The notes below the pieces were generated by a model. The model did no database searches. It worked only from the letters and a program-made list of their open reading frames with translations, and was not told the DNA's origin. A stretch of 64,000 bases of DNA from Entoloma clypeatum. Taxonomy: Eukaryota; Basidiomycota; Agaricomycetes; Agaricales; Entolomataceae. The stretch spans positions 2,728,001-2,792,000 of the forward strand of contig OY751487.1 of assembly GCA_963565915.1 (NCBI GenBank), read 5' to 3'. Shown piece after piece: positions 60,026-64,000 of the stretch. Positions within the stretch are counted from its first letter, which is position 1. Each line of letters opens with the position of its first letter. The translations under genes and the position numbers were made by a program.

Positions 60026-60645
60026 ATACTTACTTTCCCCGAGTGGCCGTGTGTAACCGCTAACTTGAACTATCGTCGATCCGGAACTACCTATGTTTAA
60101 CTTGGTTCCTGTATCTATATCTGTACATTTATATATGTAGGACATATGTGATAGGCATTACATAGTAAATCGCAGGACGATCCCCATTGTATCGTATCAT
60201 TCATATTTCACGCAACTTATTCTTGTTTCTGACACGACTTGCACCAGAACAAACTTGTATATGTGTCATGATGTGGCCTTCAGCCACTACAACAACTACC
60301 ATGCGCGATGTATGCATACCGGATGGCCTTGAGCCCCTAGGAGAAACCTGCTAACGTGATACAGCTTGGATACGAAAAGATTCCGACATAGATCAAGTGA
60401 CCAGGAAAAAAAAATATTAAAGCAACGAGGCGCGCGCCTTTTTTCGGAGAATCGGAGAGTACCATGTGCAGATGAGATTATGGCAGATGTCGAAAGTGTC
60501 GGAAACATACCCAACCGTTCAGGCACCCGATGGTCGAGTAATACTCAGGCCAACTTTGATGGGCATATGGGGGTGTCCACCCAAGGCACCAAGACCTAAA
60601 GGGAAAAAAAAAAAAAAAAAAAGACAACAGAGAACGGATGACTTT
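60026..60645. other. Convergent intergenic region with A19 tract
   Basis: 620 bp. A run of 19 A at 60604-60622 (T on the minus strand) lies just after the nucleoporin stop and may belong to its 3' processing region. Otherwise unremarkable; no ORF or repeat recognised. Confidence 0.5.
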
Positions 60646-63600
60646 TCAGCGTTTCGCCCCACTCCTTCGAGTCGGCAATTTACGGATTTGTCTCGCTCCA
60701 GAAGGGGGTGCAGCAGGAGCTGGCGCTGCCCCGATTGTGAACAAAGGCCCATTTGAAGATGGGGCTGGCGAAATCGCAGCAGGCGCACCAAACGGCGAAG
60801 CTGTTTGGGCTTGTCCGAAACCCCCTCCCCCTCCCCCAAAGCCCCCAGGGGTGGTCGGCGCAGGCAGGGTCACGTTCCCTCCCGCAGGTGATGCCGGCTG
60901 ACTCGGTCCGAACGAGAACGCAGCATTGACAGCCGGAAGTGGTGCACCAAATGTGAAGGGTGATGACGCTTGATTACCAAAGGTCGAAGGACTGCTCGGA
61001 GCCGAAGAAGTCGATGTTTGCCCAAACATACTGCTTGCGGTATTAACGGGCGGCGCTCCAAAGGAAAAGGCAGGCCCTGAACTGGCGGCAGTCGAAGGTG
61101 CTGCACCAAACAAGAATGATCCGGCAGTTGATGGTCGTGCAGGTTCTTTATCCTGAGGCTGGCCAAAGCTAAACGCCGTCGAAGCCGCCGTCGTAGCCGA
61201 CTGGTCAAATCCTCCAAATGGCTTGCTCTCTTCAGGCTTGCTCATCTTCGCAAAAGGGTTGCTGCTCGATGAAGTCGCGCCAAACGAGAAAGGCGACGAA
61301 GACCCATTGGTCTGAGCTCCAAAAGGCGTATTTGTTGCAGGAGCCCCAAATGAAAAACCGCCACCACCCAGGGTTGGTCTCTCAGAGAGTTTAATCTCCT
61401 GTTGCTCATCTCTAGTCGGACTTTCATCCATGCTGATCTCCTCATTCTTCGGGGGTGTCGACGAACGTTCTGTCGGCATCATCGTGACTGGCTGACCAAA
61501 GGCAAATGGCTTTCCAGCGTCAGCCGAAGTGGTCTCGCTTCCGCTACTAAAACTAAATCCTATGGCAGCGGGCGCCGGAGGTGTAGATGTTGCAGCCCCA
61601 AAACCAAACAAGCTACTCTTGGTGTCGACAGCAGGAGGTGTGCTTGGAGCGGCACCAAAGGAAAAAGGCGTATTGGCAGGTTTTTGCTCTGGTTCTTTGT
61701 TTACGGCAAAACTGAATCCGCCTGTGCCGCTGAAAAGCGGTTTAGGAGCCTCGGCGGCATCGGAAAATGTGCTGAATAAGGTTTTCGGTGTTGCCGATGC
61801 TGTTGACGGTGATGTCGCCGGTTGACCGAAAGAGAACGCAGGAGTATCAGCTGTTTTGGAAATTATGGATGACGGCTGATTGGATGAAGACGAGACAGGA
61901 GCTGTCAACTTGTTAGAATTCGTAGAAGACGATGGAGGATGGTCAAAGGAAAATGGCGCGGGTGCTGACACCTTGGGAATATCACCAAACGAGCTCCCAC
62001 TTGGTTTGGACTCGGTCGAGCCAAACAACATGGTCGAAGCCGTGGGCTTCGGGATGTCACCGTTGAAGGAAAAAGAAGGTGTACTGGCCGCGGTGCCCGC
62101 TGATGGCGTGGCCTTGGTGAAGAAATCAGGTTGAGCAGGCCCAACATCCTCTGACTTCTTCTCAATGGCTCCAAATACTGATACCGAAGGAGTCGGGGCC
62201 GGCATTGCCGCGGCAGCTGGAGTGTGGGTAGCCGAGGCAGCGGCGGATGCAGTCCCTTCATTGCCAACTTGGCCAAATCCCCCAAATAGAGTCGACGGCC
62301 CTGTCGGCGTAGTCTTCTTTCGATGTTCACCCTCCCACAAGGGGTTCTCTATATCCTTGACAGGCTCACTGGGGGTGAAGCCATTGAGAACAGGAACAGT
62401 GGTTGTGCTTGTTTCAGCAACCTGAGTTGTTACAGCCGAGGGGAAAACCAAAGGCGGGGTCTTGGGTACAGCGATGGACTGTGTCAACACAGACGAGTTG
62501 GCAAAGAAGTTTGGGACTCCGTCGCCACTGGTGGCAGCCAGGGGAGGAGCGACAGTGACAACTGGGTGAGGAGGACGAACCGACATCGATACAGCGGGTT
62601 CCACATTCTCAACAGCAACTGAAGGAGGGGCAGAGGGGCCCGTTTGAGAATCCATGCTGACTGACGCAACAGGAGGGGACGCAAAAAAGGTCGGTGAAAC
62701 TGTTGGCTGTATTGTCGTAGGAGCCTCCGACGTCGGAAGAACCGACTTGGCAAATGAAAAGGGCAAGGAGGTGATTGGTGGTTCTTTAGCTTTTGTCAGG
62801 TCATGCTTAACGGGTGCAACCTAGTGTAGGTCTGTGAGATGGATGTACATCGAAGAGGGTAAGGGAGGAAACACACGTCTTTGGCAAAAGTGAATCCTTC
62901 TGGAACCTTGAAAACTGGTGTACGTTTCGCAGTTTCCTCCAAAAATTCCTTCTCTTTCTTTCGTCCGGCTTCTTCTTCTCCATCATCCATGGCGTCGTCA
63001 TCATCATAGGCTGCAGAGAATTTCATCCGCATGGGTCGGGCAGCCGGTCGTGCGATGTGGTTGCGACTGGTCTTAGTCCGGCCAACACGAAGGGAGGATG
63101 TCGCTCCTTGTGTTGAAGCCGAAGTGGATGTGCTTGAGAATGGGTCGGTCGACAGGAAAGGAGAAACACGGGAAGGGTTATCAGCATCGCGACTCGGTTT
63201 CTCGATCTCCCTTTCGGATTCGTCGCGGGCTTCGACCATGTCATCGTCACGTTCGAATGCTGATTGGTCTTGGTCAATGGGTTTTGCTACTCGCACCTTT
63301 TCTTCCTCGACTTGTTCCAGCTTTCTCCTTGCCAACAGCTTTTTCATGCCGCCCTGGCCGGCATATGGTTTCGTCTCGTTTGTGACAGAAATTTGATTAT
63401 TTTTAGCTTTGCGTCCGAGGCGGTCTTGGCGTTTGTCTTCCTGCATCAGGACGAGCTGGGAGGTACGACGAGATTTGAACAAGTCAGACGACGGAGGAGG
63501 CGCTGGGGTATTGGAGGAACGGAGGCGGGTTGGGACGAGGGGCGTCTTGTATATATCAAGTTCATGTAGGGCTTTCTCGATGGCGCTTATCGGACGGGGA

Positions 63601-64000
63601 GCTGGAAGGTGGTAAGCACTTAGGAAGTGGATTGACAAGGTTGATGATTTACAAATGCTGCTATGTTCAACCTTCATATCAAAGAGGGAGCTATGCTGTC
63701 GTACGGGCGATCGGGTCTAGGACAGGAATGTGAGAAACAAGTCTGGAAAAAAAGACAGAAAAAGATAGCAAAAAAGAGGCGCACAGATCGTACAGAGTCG
63801 ACAAGGGACCCAAGAGTGACTGATGGTTGAGCTGGAATGGCGACGTGGAGAGAGTCATTTGTAGGCGGAGCTCTGACAAAGGTGGGGTTGGAAGCGAGGG
63901 AACTGAGCTGAGGGGGCTCGGATTTATCGCGGTAGGGATGGGGCTGCGGGGTTGTGGAGGTGCGGATGCGAAAGGACGGGTGAGAGGACAAGGGGGGAAG
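60646..64000 (-). CDS. FxFG nucleoporin, Nup1/Nup124-like, 5' end beyond the window
   Basis: The last large exon (62766-60646) is a disordered FG region with many FSFG, FGAxP and KPFG repeats (about 25-30), ending RQIRKLPTRRSGAKR. Upstream exons carry acidic and basic linkers (KFSAAYDDDDAMDDGEEEAG, GGMKKLLARRKLEQVEEEK) and EKALHELDIYKTPLVPTRL. The furthest exon reaches 63991 without an ATG in frame, so the start is outside. FxFG nucleoporins of the nuclear basket bind importins during transport. An intron with a long T tract (about 63720-63790) separates the first two visible exons. Confidence 0.85.

Overview
This is a basidiomycete nuclear window, most likely from a mushroom-forming agaricomycete. 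That is an inference from dense housekeeping genes broken by many 44-62 bp spliceosomal introns (about 75 reconstructed here), very short gene spacing, and protein sequences that read as fungal orthologues (Rpt1, Vma1, Prp38, Yme2, Vps25, Cdc50). No tRNA, rRNA, bacterial operon or CRISPR array was seen.

The first 10.8 kb is a repeat island. It holds the 3' part of a broken Ty1/copia element (1-3642) inserted into a decayed non-LTR retrotransposon (3643-about 6400, minus strand). Next come two arrays of the same 20-bp minisatellite in inverted orientation around an A+T-rich core (6551-8867, foldback-like), a 90-aa orphan ORF, a Tc1/mariner-type MITE (9380-9538), and an 849-bp near-perfect hairpin nested inside another terminal-inverted-repeat element (9542-10800).

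From 10.8 kb the window is gene-dense: a J-domain/ankyrin/coiled-coil/RG-rich protein (11002-13919), a long class-2 DYRK (Pom1-like) kinase (14188-20304), a mitochondrial PDK/BCKDK-type kinase, proteasome ATPase Rpt1, V-ATPase subunit A, a degraded FAS1-domain gene, tRNA isopentenyltransferase, mitochondrial ribosomal protein uL15m, splicing factor Prp38, a double-PHD Rco1-like protein, a phosphoglucomutase-family enzyme, MCMBP, a Cdc50 flippase subunit, RNA 3'-phosphate cyclase, methionyl-tRNA formyltransferase, a Hook dynein adaptor, a RING/coiled-coil protein, ESCRT-II Vps25, a HIRIP3-like histone chaperone, Yme2, a UbiA (Coq2-like) prenyltransferase, and an FxFG nucleoporin cut by the right edge.

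The main organisational feature is compression. Four divergent pairs have only 36-148 bp between start codons, and several same-strand pairs have 44-89 bp between a stop and the next ATG. Several convergent pairs end within 21-86 bp. Mitochondrial functions recur (Mod5/uL15m head to head, FMT1, PDK, Yme2, Coq2-like). Four introns begin with GC rather than GT, and Rpt1 contains a 14-nt internal microexon. Functions come from motifs read by eye; exon borders come from splice signals plus frame continuity and were not checked against RNA.
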